Numbered from the stretch's first letter, positions 23,867 through 38,500 are shown. The stretch: 64,000 nucleotides of DNA from Dipteronia dyeriana (GCA_032871835.1 CM065297.1:92711052-92775051); one strand, 5' to 3'. Translations and numbers: made by a program. Notes: generated by a model not told the origin, from the sequence alone.

Positions 23867-26070
23867 ACTCCCAATCTCTTACTACCGTAGTCCCATGCAT
23901 TTCTATCATGTTTTATTTATTTCGTTTTGGACAATGTTGATGTCAAAGAAGAACTTGGGAATTGGGATGTTGGATTCCCCATAGGTGTTATAATTTGACC
24001 TTTGACTATATCTTTTCTTTACTGCTCATTCTCAACATGTGATCCACATATATAGAACGGCCATGAACATATATATATATGACTATTAGTATATACATTG
24101 CATTATGTATTTTATATATATTTAATTAATGATCAAACTATATTAATTTAACCAACATAAACCTAGACAAATAACTTTCAAATCAACCGTTCGAATCCTA
24201 CCAATGACGAAAGCCTTTAAAAAAATATCTGATCACAAATTTATTGATATTGTCAACAAAAAAGAAAAACTATATTAATTCAAAATTTAAACTTAAAATT
24301 TATAATTTCAATGTATATTTTAATAAGATGAGTTTGGATGAGTTCGGTTCAATTGACAATGATATATTTCTCATACCTACTATAAGGTTGTAGGTTCAAC
24401 TCATATGTGTCTAAGCTCCTTCCTCAAGCCTCGAGATATCATAATATTTTAATAAAAAAAGAAGTAAAATCATTTATTTCATCTCAACCAAATGATGGAA
24501 AAGAGGAAAGGAATTAATGCATAACAATCCTCTCCTTGGATTGAATTGATGAATGTTGAAGTAAATAGCCTAAAACGTACTCTAATGATTGTAACATCAA
24601 ATTTAATTTATACCAATGATATACTCAAATAGTCAAATTATACAATTAACAATTTTAAGTTCTCCCTTTAACGATGGAAACTAACTATTTTGTTCTAGTG
24701 TAATATCTTTTATTTTCAAATACAATTCTCTACTCAATATGTCTTGACTATAATTTTATTTCAATCGATGGTTAAAGTTTGACTGCTGTACACTTTAAAC
24801 GATTAAAGTTTGACTTCTTTATTTTATCATTGTGATTCTTAATGTAAGAAATTCACTAAAAGAGAAATGCCACATTTTCATTTTGATTAATCAACAGTCT
24901 TTGACCTGAGAATTGATGCATATATCAACATAATTTATAATCAAGTAATAATAGAATAACTTTTTTAAAATCATATGATTATAGATGCTACTAAGATTTT
25001 TTTTTTGTTTGAATCTGCATTAAATTATATTAATACAATACTTCAGGCTATAGTTACAAGCTCTCTATAACCTTATTGTGTCCATAAATCAGCCTAATTC
25101 CTAGTTAATAACTTAATATTATATGAAAATAATCATTCGATACTAGGGTTACAAAACTTGTAACTTAATAAGGTGTTAATATACATTAAATTTCAACAAA
25201 TTATTCAAATAAATAATATATATATATATATATATATGTATATAAATTCAAAAAATTGTATATCATTACCGGCTTACCGCCATCCAATCTAACTTGATGG
25301 TAAAGTACTCTTATTCCGTTTAGAAATATATCAAATTTAAATTGCAACGTCTCAGCAGTTTTGTGTATATATATAATAGAAAATTCTAAATTCTATCCTA
25401 GGTACTGTCTTTATACAAATATTGTCTTTTTGAGAATTTAAAACATTTTAAAACCACTCTAAGACAAAAATTTGATGAATTTAAAGTGTTGTAAATTAAT
25501 TTTAAAAGAAAATTTTTCATCAGCATTGTCTGCACGAGAGGGAAGCTCTCCTATCGCGTAGCTAAATTCATATCAGAAATAAAATTCACAATAATACAGC
25601 AAATAATTTCTACACATGTGCGATAAAATCCAACAAAAAAATAATAATAGAAGAGAGAGGTAATTGCAAATAGCCCCAATGATATATTTGATCAAATTAC
25701 AAATTAAACTCTTTAATTATTTGGAAAATCAACAAAGAAATCCCTAATTATTGCTTGACAGTTAATTAATTTAAAAAAAAAAACAACAAAACTTATTTAG
25801 ATTCTTTACTGTATAACAAACATAATTTATTTTGAAAAATAATTCTAAAACATATTATAAATATACAATTACATCTTTGAAATTAAAAAATAAAATAATA
25901 TGAAAGCATGTGTTTTCAAGATGAATATATATAGTTGTGACTTGTGAGCCTTTGTCCATATTCTTTTTATGTTAATAATGTTATAAAATATTTAGTCTTT
26001 TAATCTTATTTCTTTTCATAAATTTATTCATAAAAAATTATGTTGTTTATTTTTGAATTATTTATCGGTA
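23867..26070. other. AT-rich intergenic stretch
   Basis: No gene supported. Scattered tRNA-promoter-like words (near 24200 and 24390) hint at SINE remnants. Confidence 0.5.
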
Positions 26071-26291
26071 CCAATCATGTATTGGTGTGAGTGGTTCGAC
26101 ACTCTCATCTCTTAAGTAAGATCATAGGTTCTACCCCTTGTGAACGGAGTTACACATATTGAAAGCACTTTATCTTTTAGTGGGCTGATCCGGTACGAGT
26201 CCGGATTAATCAGGGTGTGGACAAGGCTGATTGCACCGTATGGTGGATCCGTCCCATCTGAAAACCGGATGGTGTAAATCGATTTTTTTTT
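26070..26291 (+). mobile_element. SINE-like element with T tail
   Basis: A box-like tggtgtgagtgg (26083-26094), B box-like ggttctacccc (26127-26137), ending in a T run (26282-26291). Layout fits a plant tRNA-derived SINE. Confidence 0.5.
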
Positions 26292-27178
26292 TATCGACAA
26301 TAGTTTATCAATTTCGGTTTTATAAATTTTGATATAAGTAGCCCTGATCTTTTAGAATTAAACAAAGTCAACTAATGGTTAACTTATGATATATTTTGTT
26401 TTATTTTTTTCCTAATTTTTCAAAGAAGATAGTTTAGTGGTATTTTATCAAAAGATAGGAACTATTTGCAATTCTGCTAAGAAAAGAAAAGATTTTTTTT
26501 TTTAATATTATATAAAATGGTGCTTTTGGGGGGACTCCAATATATAATTTCATAGTACAGAAGTACAGATATGATATGGAGAAAAGAAAATGGGTATTTA
26601 TTTTCGAATTTCCAAAGATTGGATGGATGCATGTGAAATTGTGAAGTGACCCACAAAGATGTGGGTCCCTGTAGTCGGAGCAACCCACTGATCAGCATGA
26701 CCATTTGAACATTTTGATCCATGTGCATGTATGATGTATCTACGTATCTGGTATCTGATATCTGATGGGTCCCACTGGATTAAACATTTCGATGTTTGTT
26801 GTCCGCCGATATTTTTTTATTTTTCTCACCGATTCCTAACTCTTTACGGTGGCGTTTGGTTATTACGATGGAATAAGAATTGGAATGATAATAGGAATGA
26901 GAATTTGAATGAAAATGAATGAAAAACTGACTTTTTTATTTGGTTGAGATTTTAGAATCATTATCTGAATCAGTATTATTTTATTTGATTAACAACTAAA
27001 TAAAATAAAATTAATTATATTTTGACCAAAATACCTCTTATTATACATCTGATCTGATGGGGCGTCACAGCTCATGCCTTCTTTTTTTCGTTTTTAATTA
27101 GATGGATCATGCACTCAATTTATGACAAGAAATGACCTGGGACAACATTATCAATCTACCCTTTTTTATTATAAAGAT
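26292..27178. other. Intergenic, with a MITE-like left end
   Basis: No gene. A gcgtttggttattacgatgg motif near 26851 resembles one end of a PIF-type MITE; its partner end was not found. Confidence 0.4.
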
Positions 27179-28184
27179 AGGGTAAATTATACAAACCTCC
27201 CCTGACCTTTTACCATATTTCATTATTCATCAACATACCAGGGTTGAGCGCCGGATATAGCCCCATTAGCATGAGAGATTGAACCATTTACCATTAAATC
27301 ACGTTAGACGGTGAGCCGATGATACATACATCAATCCTTGCTTTGAAGTATTGGACAATAGACATTATGTTTGTTTTAAGTTATTTATTTATAGGTTAAT
27401 TGCGCAAGCACCTCTAAGTCTAGGCAATATTACATACATATTCAATTTTTCCTTTAATTGAACAAATATTAGTAGAAAAACATTGAACTGACGGTGGTGG
27501 AGAGAGATTAAAGGTGGTACGTGGGTGATTTTTCTAATTTTGAAAATTTTTGTGGCAAATTTCTATTTATTATTTGGGTAGATCTTTAATTATAGAAATA
27601 TTTGTTAAGAGCATTTGTGTCTTTTAATTCTATCCATCCGGTCAACTATTGCAAGTAACGTTGGTCAACATTTTCTAGTGGAGATTAGTACAAATAAAGA
27701 AAGAGTTGAATATGTATATTATCACATAAACCCAAGGGTGTTTCATGTTTGTAGCCCTTTACTTATTTATTATTATTATTTTGCAGCAATTGTACGAATA
27801 ATAATGGTATAAAAATATATATAATAAAAATCTATTGACGAAAGTTTCTAGAGCAATATAAAACATATTCGAAGAAAAAACTTTGCCTAGTTTTTTATTT
27901 TTCATGGCTCTCACAAGGTATGCAGTGGCCATGTTCTTGGTATTTTTATAAACCTATTTTTGTGTGCATTAAAGAGATTAAAATATTCCAGTTTGCATTG
28001 AATGTCTTTGTTTCCCGTCACTATCGTTATTAATCTTTGACTTGATCTTTTCACAAGTCAAAGATAGTCAACAACAATAGAGTTAGGTGTTGCCTTTAAG
28101 TTCAGGGATGTTTATGAATTAAATAATACATCTCCAGCTGCCTGAAATATGGTAAAAGGTCAGGGAAATTTGTTGATTTACCCT
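27179..28184. mobile_element. MULE-like MITE
   Basis: 1006 bp with about 40-bp inverted ends: the left starts agggtaaattatacaaac, the right reads agggtaaatcaacaaat on the other strand, and both contain ctgaccttttaccatattt. The 9-bp flanks 27170-27178 and 28185-28193 match at 7 of 9 positions, as for Mutator-like elements. No transposase. Confidence 0.75.
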
Positions 28185-29350
28185 GATAAAAATTAATTAC
28201 TATATAACCTCTATAAATTAATAACGGCATGACCATATAAACTCTATTAAATAATCAATAAATTAATACTTATTAATTTATAAAGATATTGAATATGTAC
28301 ATTGATAAGATAATCGAAAATTTATAAGATATCAAGTTGTTGACGATATAACAATTTTGGAGGTCATTGCATACAAGTAAACACTCAAAATATTAACAGC
28401 ACTAGATAATTTCTTGTTGTAATACGAAAATGCAACCCCATAACTTATACGAAAAATTAATGATAAGATCCAACTTCAAAAAAAAAAAAAAAAAAGATTC
28501 ATTGACCCAAGTCAAGATTGTCAAATTTTAATATATAAAAGAGATTAATGACAATTTTAATATATATAAGAGAATAGTAACTTATAGAGTATTAATTTAT
28601 AGCGTGTAAGACCTTACTGAAAAATAAATTTGTAATTTAAAAACAATCTGATGTGGGGATTGGGGAGCACATGCAAAGCTAGAAGCACACCCATCTTATT
28701 ATGTTCTTCGCAGTTGGCCCACCAACTTTAATTGAAAACCGAGTGTGATATCTTTTTATGTTCTTGGTAGTTGGCCCAACAACAGCATTTTTACTATCAT
28801 TTTCTTTAGAGCAATTATCAATCTAGTCCCCAACTTTTTTTTTTTATATCATATAAAACATACGGTCGCAACGACTCGAATCTGGACCATTATCAAACTG
28901 AATGAGAATTCTTTCCACCAACCCACATTGGGCAGCGGTTAGTCCCCAACTTTTCTAAAAACGATAGTTTTTGACCAATCTTTCCATTTGAATCATATTG
29001 AAGTTCGACAAAATTAATTGATTTTGAAGCAATGAATCCCCATGTAGCATAGCACAAAACCTCTCAAACACAAACAAAAAAGTGCACATTTTGCACCTAA
29101 AAATTGGATTCTGAAGCCTATTTCTACAAACCTTACGAAGAGAGAAGTTTCACCGCAGTTTTCTATGCATGCACTAATATAAAATTTAATTTAACACGAT
29201 AAATTACTCCCAAATTGGTATATTTACAAATTACAATAGCTACAAAGGTAGTTAGTTGGTCGCGAACCTGATTTCCTGTATCAGAGAGAATGCCACTAGT
29301 CCTCAAACAAGCAGATAGAAGCCTGAACATCTATCTGTCTTTCAGGAGCA
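28185..29350. other. Region downstream of TOP3A
   Basis: No gene. The first few hundred bases beyond the TOP3A stop (29350 downwards) should include its 3' UTR; the polyadenylation point was not defined. Confidence 0.5.
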
Positions 29351-29576
29351 TCAAGTACCACGGTTTGGGCAGGCATTTGCAAAATGTGATGGATCACCAC
29401 AGACATAACATCTTCTACCGGATAAGGGATCACCAGTTGCTGAAACAAAAGTTGTATCGGCACCACGTCCTCCAGTTTGGCCACCCCTGCCACGGCCACC
29501 TCTCCTGCTGGGATTAGATGCTGAGCCACGCGGCATACTTCTTCCTCTGGTGCCGTTGTTGATGTCATCTTCCCAT
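29351..29576 (-). CDS. TOP3A: TOP3A exon 24 (RGG box, terminal CCHC)
   Basis: WEDDINNG, then an Arg/Gly-rich stretch, [13 protein letters not shown], a CCHC knuckle and TGA at 29353-29351. Acceptor GCCAG. Confidence 0.92.
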
Positions 29577-32500
29577 CTGGCATAATAGTGAAGAGGATGT
29601 TCTAATGAATCTTTAAAGAAAGTTGCGATAAAGAGAAAGTTACACCAAATTGTAAGTTCAACTTCAGTCAGTCTACGTCTCAAGTTAAGCTTATCCAAGT
29701 TTTATTGGATGGCATCATGGCACCCATGAGTCCATGACTACAGTTAAGAGAACATATAGTTAACTTGTATAACATTTGCATTTTATGTAATGAAACTATA
29801 CAATGAAGGGAACGGAGTCTAAATTGTTTATTTTTCCACCACATTAACTGTTTGCACGGTAATCACACATCTTTGTTCCAAAATTGCATCACAAACTAAT
29901 GATCAGAACTCTTCCATTCAAGACTTAAAGATGTATAGAAAAAGTTATCTGAAATAAAAAAGGAGCAAGAAAAAGAAAAAAGGGGTGGGGACTGGGGAGA
30001 ATGGGGGACTATACTGGATTAGCAGAACTACAAAAACCCAGAGCAGGAACCAAATAAAGTTTTAAAGGGCCAGTTCAAATGATTGTCTAGAACAAATTAA
30101 TCAACTGTCAAAGTATGGCTATACGTACAGAAAGAAATTGCACTCCTGTGATTGACATGAGTAGAACTTTCTACCCCTGTTATTTGCTGTATTTGCAGTT
30201 CGAAGAACACATGATGTTCCACATGAGGTACATGGTATTGAAGACTCTCCTGCATAAATAAAAGAATTTATTAGAATTAAAATAAATTCATAAGCAAACA
30301 ATTCAGCCCCAATGCAGGTAACAAGTTGTTTAATTAATTAATTTTATTTTTGAAAATGATAAGTATTAATACTTTATGGAGTGTAAGCCAGGTTCTACTT
30401 GATATAGCCTAAAAAACAAATAATAGACTGGATTGCACATGGTTCCAAATATTACTTACTTCTGTCAATATTATGGAGCTTTTATGAATCGGGACATTAA
30501 TTGCAGTAAGATTAAAACAATCTGTTTGATTTCCACAACTATAAAAAGTTAAACCCAGCCTCTAGGGGAGGTTCCACAGGTAAAGGGTTTCAGCAGTCAT
30601 ACCACTTTGCAGGTTTGTTCCATGAGAGTGAGCATTTCGAGAGCCTGAAAACTGTGATTGGCAATCACCTGACAAATGCCCTGTTTGCTGGCAGTATATG
30701 CAAGCACGCTGCCTAGTGTCACTTTGTCGGACATTATTGGATGTTGTGGTGGCTCCTCGCCCTCCTGCTGGAAATATATCAAACATGTAATACGAGGTTT
30801 TTCCATAACAGTTGGAACAACCGCAGACGACTAAAATGCCTGTGAGAAGTTTCCAATGTATAGCACTATGCTATACAACTACTGTAGATCTAGATAAACA
30901 ATGTTAAAGGAATTACTTTAGATAAACATGCTTATGTACCTGGATTACGAGAACCAGTTCCACAGATCTCTATCAACTGTCTAAGTGTTTCATCACAACC
31001 ACCAATACAACCTGATTGGATATGAAGAGATTCAGTAACTACTGAAACCTTTATATTCCACAAACTATATAAATATGTAAAGCTGAGTAAAAGTGTATCG
31101 AGTATGATGTGGGTTTATACACGTCTGTGCGTGTGTACCCAAGAAAAAAAGGGTAGATGAAATGAGAATGGCAGTATATGGGAAAGAGAACAAGAAATAA
31201 ATGTGTATTGAAAAACCAGTGGTGACACTCATAAAGTACAAGATGGGGAGATATACAAGATAAAAATAGAAAACTAGAAAGACTTAAATAGTTAAATGGT
31301 TCAATCATGCATATTACATACACATAAGGAGGCTATTTATAGGCATATAAGACTAGATAAATACGGTAACATAAGATATGAAAAACTTAAATGGTAATAG
31401 ATCAAACATAATAAAATAAGAATGGAAGCGTATAATATGCATAATAATTTCGAGATTCTTCAACTATGAAGCTGTGAAAATATTAGGTAAATGACCTAAT
31501 TTTTATTACTGAATGAGGAAATACATAAATACATCATACAAGGCAGTAATTACTGTTGGAAATCAGACACATACAAGGCAGTCATTACTGCTGGAAATCG
31601 GAGATTTCTTTCCTCTTTTAAAGGAGAGAATTAGAGATTTCTTTCCTCTTTTAAAGGAGAGAAATTCTGTTACAATTTCTATCCTAAAACAAAGCTATCC
31701 AAATATATACATATCTAACCGAATCCCAACACTCCCCCTCAAGTTGGGTTGTAGATATTCACTAAACCCAACTTGCAACACATATCTTCAAAGTTAGCTC
31801 TAGGAAGTGCAGTTTGCAAAGCAGGTGGAGTATAGATAAGCAACACAGCTAGGGATGCACATTTATCCCCGGGGCCCCAAATCCCCGCATCCCCCATCCT
31901 CATTTGGGGAAATTTTTTTGGAGAAAAATGGGGAAATTGGGGGGGGGGGGATGGGGATGGGGGGACACCTCCCCATTTCCCCCACAATTAAATTGAAATG
32001 GGGATGGGGATGGGGATGGAGATCCCCATTTTTCCATTTCCCCCAAAAGTATATAAATATAATTATAATATATATTTGAATTATTTGAAACATTTTATTA
32101 ATGCATTGTTATTTTTTATTTGTAATGAAAGGTTTGTTTATTTTTTAATTTAATTTATAATTTTTAGTTAAATAGGGAAATGGGAAAATGGGAGACCGGG
32201 AGATACGAGAAAACAAGGAAAAACGGGGAAAACGGGGAAATGGGGATGCGGATGGGGGGACCTCCCCCCAAACATCCCCATCCCCATTTTCCCCAAATGG
32301 GGAAATGGGGTAGGGGGGTGGGGGATGGGGATGGGGGGACCTATATCCATCCCCATTCCCCAAACGTGTATCTCTAAAAACAGTTTCCCCTTCCACCTTC
32401 TCTTTGATAAAATGCCTATCTATTTCAATGTGTTTAGTACGATCATGGTGAACAGGGTTCTTTGCTATGCTAATTGCAGCTTGGTTGTCACTCTATCGCT

Positions 32501-35500
32501 TGATATGACCATCAGAAGGAACCTTCAACTCTGCTAGAAGCGTTTTCAACCAGATTCCTTCACATATGCCTTGAGCCATGGCTCTAAAATCTGCATCTGC
32601 ACTACTTCTTGCAACTACGGCCTGCTTTTTACTTCGTCATGTTGTCAACATAAGTACAGTACCCAGAGGTAGACCTACGGTCAGTGATTGAACCAGCTCA
32701 ATCTGCATCTGAAAAAACTTCCACCTCTTTTCTTGTTGTCTTCTGGAAAAACAATCCCTTCTCAGGTGTCATTTTAACAGCAGTCATGTGTTCCTCAGTT
32801 GGGTTGTTCATGAACTGACTTAGAACACTAACTGGGAAAGCTATGTCTGGTCTTGGATGTGATAGATATATCAGCTTACCGACAAGTCTCTGATATCTTC
32901 CTTTTTCAACTGGAGCACTCTCCTGAACTGAACCGATCTTTGTTGTATAATCCATTGGAGCTTCAACTGGCTTGCAATTCAGAATTGCAATTTCTTCGAG
33001 AAGGTCCAACACATACTTCCTCTGAGAAACAACAATCCCCTTTTTAGATCTAGCCACTTCCATGCCAAGAAAGTATTTTAGTTCTCCCAGATCTTTAATC
33101 TCAAATTCTTGAGCCATAAACTGCTTAATCCTGAGTATCTCCTCTACATAATCACCTGTAAGGACAATGTCATCAGCATATATGATTATAACAGCCAGTT
33201 GTCCATGAACTGATTGTTTCACAAACATGGTATGATCTGTCTGTCCCTACACATACCCATGTTTCTTCAGCACCTTTGTGAATCTCTCAAACCACGCCCT
33301 TGGAGACTGCTTGAGGCCATATAAGGATTTCTTCAACCTACAAACCTTAATACTATTAGTAGTATCTTTCAAGCCGTGAGGAATTTCCATGTACACTTCC
33401 TCATCCAAGCTCCCATTCAGGAATGCATTCTTGACATCAAACTGGTAGAGTGGCCAATCAAGGTTTGCTGCAAAAGACAAAAGCACTTTAATAATATTGA
33501 GTCTTGCAACTGGTGCAAAAGTCTCTTGATAATCTATCCCATATGATTGGGTAAAACCCTTTACAACCAGTCTTGCCTTGTACCTGTCAATGCTCCCATC
33601 AGCCTTGGTTTTTATAGTAAAAATCCACTTACAACCTATTGGTGACTTCCCTTTAGGTAGCTCAGTTATCTCCCATGTTTGATTTTTCATAGGGGCTGAA
33701 ATTTCTGTTTCCACCGCTTCTTTCCACTTTGGATGTTCCAATGCTTCATGAACATTACTAGGAACTGAAATTGCAGAAATTCTAGCAGTAAAGGCTTTGA
33801 ACTTAGGAGACAAACCTTCATAACTTACATACTTGCTGATAGGATAGAGGGGTCGATTTCTACACTCATACCTTTTCGAACGGCAATTGGAAGGTCTCCA
33901 TCCTCTGTATCCTCACTGTTTCTGCTAGACTCGGCTGTAGGATTGATTTTTCCTCTCTCCAAGTTTGATTCAAGCATTTGAATTTCTGGTTCAGCTGATT
34001 GAACTGTCTTGAGCACTGATGCTTCATTCTCCTTTTGTTTTCCCTTTCTTCTTTGATAAATAAGAACTTCTTTACTTGTATGAGGATGGTATGGTTTTGT
34101 TGTTTGGAAATTATTAGGTGATTTTTCTGCTGCTTTTTTTGAATTGGGCAGAGTTGAATTGGACTGATTTAGGGTGTTTGGCAGACTTTTATTTTGTGAG
34201 CTGGGCTGATTTGTGATTGAGCTTGACACATTTGGTGAGTTGTACAAGTTTGGCTGTGAATCAGCTTTAGTTGAGGGGGTTTCAGTGGGCTGAAATGTGA
34301 AAACTTGAGGTTGATAGTAACTAGACTCATGATGGGCACTTTGACTAGGTTGCAAAACACTTGTGTCACTCAAAAACTGATATTCTAACTCATTTAGACT
34401 GATTTTCTCTCCCTGAATAGCAGTTTTGTGAAAATAAGGTTGGGTTTCAAAAAATGTTACATCCATAGTATGATAAAATTTGTTAGTTTGAGGACAAAAA
34501 CAATTATAATCCTTTTGAGATGGAGAGTAACCAACAAACATGCACTGGACTGGCCTAGGATCTAACTTGGTTCGTTGATGTGCGATAATATGGACAAATG
34601 CAGTGCATCCAAAAACCTTTGGAGAAAGATTTGACACAAGACGACACTGTGGGAAATATTTAAGAAGTTGATTGGGAGATAAAAATTTCAACACTTTTAA
34701 AGGAAGTATGTTGATGAGGTAAGCTGCAGTCGAGACAGCTTCACCCCAAAAACGATGAGGTGCATTTGCAGAAAACAGCAAAGCTCGGGCAACATCAAGG
34801 AGATGTCTATTCTTCCTCTCGGCTATCCCATTTGGTTGAGTATCAACACATGAACTTTGGTGTATAACACCCTCACTGCATAGGTAATAGCCAAGGGTTA
34901 AATTAAAGAACTCCTTCCCGTTGTCGGTTCTAAAAATTTGGATTTTTACATTAAATTGGGTATGAATCATGGTGTTAAAAGTTTTAAAAATTTGAGACAC
35001 CTCTGCTTTGCTTTTCATGAGAACAATCCAGGTAAGTCTAGTGTGGTCATCAATGAAAGTGACAAACTACCGAGCTCCAGTAATAGTTGGAGTCTTAGAA
35101 GGACCCCATACATCACTGTGGGTAATTGAAAACGGTTTTGAACTTTTATATGCTTGACTTGGATAAGAAAAACGAGTATGCTTTGAAAATTGACACTTTT
35201 CACATTGAAATAACATGGGACTTTTATTGATAAATAAAGAAGGAAACATTTTTTATAAGTACATGAAATTTGGGTGGCCTGATCTGTAGCGCCACATCAT
35301 AACAATTCTATCACTATCAATCCTAGTTGTACTATAGGATGCACTTGTAACATAGGAATTGATCTCAGGTAAGGAAGATCCACTCACTGCCATTGAAGAT
35401 GATTTTGAAGAAGAGAGTTGAATGTGAAGAGAATAAAGTCCAACCTGCCCTTTAGCACTGCCAATCATCATCCCTGAATTCAAATCCTGAAATTCACACA

Positions 35501-38500
35501 TGGAAGGAAAAATTTAACCATACAGTTATTATCTAAAGTTAGTTTGCTTGCAGATAGGAGACTACAATTTAGCTTTGGGACAAAGAGGACATTATAAAGA
35601 GTTAAACCCCCTTTCAACACAACAGACCCGGTTCCTACCATTTTAGACAATAAGCCATCTGCAATCCTTCCATTCAGATTATGCGAACAAGGAATAAAAG
35701 TATGAAAAACACTCTTATCCCCTGTCATATGATCAGTAGCTCCGGAAAAGACAATCCACACCTTCTGCTCTTGTTTGACAAGTAAAGTATGCAGAAAATT
35801 ACCTGACTGGGCAAGGGAACCAGACCCAATTACCGAGGTTTGTGGCTGTTGCAACAATTTGCGGAGGGCATCAAGTTCCTCTCTGCTAAGGGACATCCTT
35901 GAATCTGTGTTTGTAGCCATATTTCCCTGACTTCCCTTCTCTACAGCAACATTCTTTGGCTTCCAATCAGTTAGTTTGTCATGAATCTTCCAACACGTTT
36001 CCTTTGTGTGGCCCAAACGCCTGCAGTGATCACACCATAGCCTGCCATTTCTGCATTGGGTTGAAAATTAGGCGTTTTTTATTGCAAAAGCAGAAGCTTC
36101 AGCCTCGGAACCATATGGTCCATCAATTTTAAGACCAAGCATGAGTTTCTAACGACTTTCCGCCCTCCTGACTTCCGAGAACGCCTCACATAAGCTTGGG
36201 ATCATAGTTTTAAAATTCGAATCAAGGCGGCCGCCTCACCCCGCCTCTTGTCAATTTCGCACCGAGGCGACCGCACCACCATTTTTGGGAATAAATCCTG
36301 CCTCCTTTGCACTGAGGCTACCGCCTCAATTCGGTTAGGTCGCGTTGTGCTATGAGGCGAAATTGAACTTTTTTTTATAAAAAAAAGGGGTTGAAACGGT
36401 GCGTTTCATGAAACCCAACAAAAAAAAATACCCAAATCGATTTTACCGACCAAAATTGTCGATTAAATTAACTTTGAAGCCCTAAATTGCACAAACACTC
36501 TTCAGTCTCCTCCATCATCGGCTACATCTCCTCCTCATCGACGACTTCTCCACGGCGACGACTTCTCCACGGCGACGACTCCTCTTCGACGGCGACTTCT
36601 CAACTTCGATAGTTCTCTTCAGTCGTCGGTCTCCTCCAGCTCCTCCTTGTCGACTTATTCTGGTAAGTTTTCTCTTCTTCAAATATGTTCTTTTTAATTT
36701 TCGATTCTCTTCTTATATTTTTGCTCTTCTTTTTTCTTTTCTCTTCTTCTCCATCGCACAATCTCTGTTTCTCTATTTTTTTCTTTAATTTTTGCTCTTC
36801 TTCGACAGTGCTGCAGTGTAGCTCTGTTTCTCTTTATATATATATTATATTAATATATCATTTTATTCTGCATGTTTTGACTTTTTAACATTTTTTTTGC
36901 CTTATCTATTTCATATATACTTTGATTTTGCCGAGCAACCAGTGGTATAAATATATATGTTGTCTTATTTATCATTTTGTTGACTTTTCAACATTGTTTT
37001 TGCCTTATCTATTTCAAATATACATTGATTTTGCCGAGCAACCAGTGGTATATATATATGTTGCCTTATTTAACATTTTGTCTTAAATATATGTGTTGCC
37101 GAGTAAACAGTGATATATATATATATATATCTTTGTCCTAAACCCTAAACCCTAAACCACTGTTTTGTATGACAATATTGTTGAATTTTTTGTTTGTTAT
37201 TTTGTTATAGACTTGTATTGGAGATGTCGAATCGAAAAGATCCGGCATGGAAGTATGGAGTTGAGGTTGAAAAGGATGGACAAAAGGGATACAAGTACCT
37301 CCAATGCAAATTTTGTGATAAAATTTTGAAAGGAGGTGTGTATCGGATGAAAGAACACCTTGCGGGTACTCACGGTAATGCTGCCCCGTGTGCAAAAGTC
37401 AACCAGGAGGTGAGAGATGAAATAAAAACTTATTTGGAAAAAAATGATAGTGTGAAAAAGAGGGCACAATTGACACGTGAAGAAATGATCGACAAGAGTG
37501 TCGTCCTCAACAGTCAAAAAGGTTCAAGCTCTGGTAGTGTTACTCAAAGAGGAATCAGAGGACCGATGGATAGATTCCTTGAAAAGGATACGGTGGACGA
37601 TGTGGAGGGAAACAAACAAGGACTTGACAAGGATGAACGTGAAAACATGTGTATGGACATAGCCAGATTCTTCTATGAGAATGGACTATCCTTCAATGTT
37701 GCTAACAGTCCATCATTCACCAATATGTTGCGTTCGGTTGGGAATTACGGGCGTGGTTTGAAAGGGCCTACCGCACATGAGTTGAGAACAACATTCTTGA
37801 TGGCAGAAGAAGCAAATACACAATCAATTGTTGCCGAAGTAAAGAAAACATGGATTCAAACAGGGGTGTCCATTATGTCGGATGGGTGGAAGGATATGAG
37901 AGGAAGGCAGTTGTTAAACTTCCTCGTAAACAATCCTTATGACACGGTGTTTTTAAAGTCAGTTGATGCTAGTGATGTAGTTAGAGATGCTACATTATTG
38001 TTTGAGCTAGTGGATTCAGTGGTTGAAGAAGTTGGTGAAGACCTTGTGATTCAAGTGGTGACGGATAATGCATCAAACTACAAGAAAGCGGGTGAAATGT
38101 TGATGAAGAAGAGGACACGACTATGGTGGACGCCATGCGCTGCTTATTGTATTGATCTAATCCTTGAGAAAATCGGATCTCTTCCTCAACACGAAAATAC
38201 TCTAAGGAAAGCGAAAAAGGTATAAATAATTACATAAATGCTCTAATATTTACTTATTTAGTATAAATCATTAAAATCTATTAATAAGTTAATGTTTTAT
38301 GATTGTGTTGCCATTGGTGAGTAACTTCATATACAATCATAGATGGGTGTTAGCTTTAATGAGGAAGCACACAATAAAAGAGTTGGTTCGTGCCGCTCCT
38401 ACACGATTTGCTACTGCATACTTGACATTAGATAGAATGTTAAGTTTGAAGCAACCTTTAGAGCAAATGTTTACTTCTAAGGAATGGGATGATTGTAGTT

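Noticed and set aside
31739..32396. Pro/His/Gly-rich frames on both strands
   Set aside because: Low-complexity translations of the GC-rich MITE.
37137..37158. Telomere repeat as evidence of a former chromosome end
   Set aside because: Only three units, inside a transposon whose borders and duplication are intact.
37197..37517. 106-codon minus-strand frame
   Set aside because: Antisense shadow of the hAT transposase BED region.
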